Shown here in pieces: positions 63,835 through 64,000 of a DNA stretch of 64,000 nucleotides. Origin of the DNA: Candidatus Gastranaerophilales bacterium (lineage in GTDB: Bacteria > Cyanobacteriota > Vampirovibrionia > Gastranaerophilales > Gastranaerophilaceae); NCBI GenBank assembly GCA_944326485.1, contig CALVED010000007.1, positions 1-64,000 of the forward strand, in the 5' to 3' direction. The notes beneath the pieces are model-generated. The model was not told where the DNA came from and searched no databases. It was given only the letters and a program-made list of their open reading frames with translations. A program made the translations under genes and the position numbers. Every line of letters begins with the position of its first letter. Position 1 is the stretch's first letter.

Positions 63835-64000
63835 TTAAACATTAAATCTAAAGTGTACAATATCACCATCTTGAATAATGTAATCTTTACCTTCAAGACG
63901 GGTTAGCCCTTTATCCCTTGCTGCTGCATATGAACCAGCTTCAACAAAGTCTTTATATGCTGTAACTTCTGCTCTTATAAATCCTTTTTCGAAATCTGTG
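63835..64000 (-). CDS. ychF: Redox-regulated ATPase YchF, C-terminal end (partial)
   Basis: The last 54 codons of a minus-strand gene cut by the window end. The translation reads [18 protein letters not shown] ... [18 protein letters not shown], the TGS-domain C terminus of the Obg-like ATPase YchF (OLA1). The stop is TAA at 63835-63837. The riboswitch leader of the next operon starts about 38 bases downstream on the same strand, so read-through from ychF is possible. Confidence 0.92.
   Translation of the reverse strand, partial: TDFEKGFIRAEVTAYKDFVEAGSYAAARDKGLTRLEGKDYIIQDGDIVHFRFNV

Overview
The window is AT-rich chromosomal DNA from a bacterium with a Gram-negative envelope. Several gene arrangements point to a non-photosynthetic relative of the Cyanobacteria (Melainabacteria/Vampirovibrionia, most like the gut Gastranaerophilales). 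The ATP synthase cluster has the cyanobacterial order a-c-b'-b-delta-alpha-gamma, with beta and epsilon absent. Complex I is an 11-subunit set without NuoEFG. The [FeFe]-hydrogenase maturases HydG and HydE indicate an anaerobic, H2-linked metabolism. KdsA, a family-9 glycosyltransferase and an AsmA-like protein indicate LPS and an outer membrane. Isoprenoids come from the MEP pathway (IspG, IspH). The lineage is inferred from gene order and protein character; no database search was run.

Layout. 1-5.8 kb: exported deaminase, Hsp20, a TPR/UPF0210/ACT group, hydG and a small unknown protein. 6.1-8.1 kb: ispH (no ATG start) and rpsA. 8.2-14.6 kb: a small glycine-rich protein, uvrA, an XRE regulator with an operator-like region, a glycosyltransferase and hydE. 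14.8-24.1 kb: nadA, the atp operon and a large AsmA-like protein. 24.1-30.8 kb: a symporter, an anchored serine hydrolase, a GGDEF protein, two radical SAM proteins and a GNAT-like protein. 31-37.9 kb: grpE-dnaJ, an exported propeller-like protein, an O-methyltransferase, nadK, recN and crcB. 38.1-44.7 kb: a D-2-hydroxyacid dehydrogenase, asd-dapA, a prepilin-like protein, kdsA and a divergent GAPDH. 44.8-50.3 kb: tRNA-Asn and tRNA-Thr, a 973-residue lineage protein with an internal duplication, a phosphoesterase, ispG and a small secreted protein. 50.6-60.2 kb: the minus-strand operon nuoABCDHIJKLMN. 60.3-64 kb: a secreted TPR protein, three unknown minus-strand genes behind a cobalamin-type riboswitch, and the 3' end of ychF.

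Two things stand out. First, a compact cobalamin riboswitch of the env8/Cbl-II type lies at about 63.66-63.80 kb. It has a visible antiterminator/terminator exchange and precedes an operon of proteins I cannot assign. One of them carries an N-terminal Cys/His cluster (C18, H20, C27, C30). Second, a dispersed repeat of about 190 bp is present in three near-identical copies, one 48-bp internal-deletion copy and three decayed copies. Each full copy is a chain of hairpins with repeated GTGAG motifs, and all seven copies found point the same way along the window. Two full copies flank kdsA as direct repeats.

Several unrelated proteins share a short N-terminal segment ending in F-x-G, including the only GAPDH here, which suggests a lineage-specific tag.
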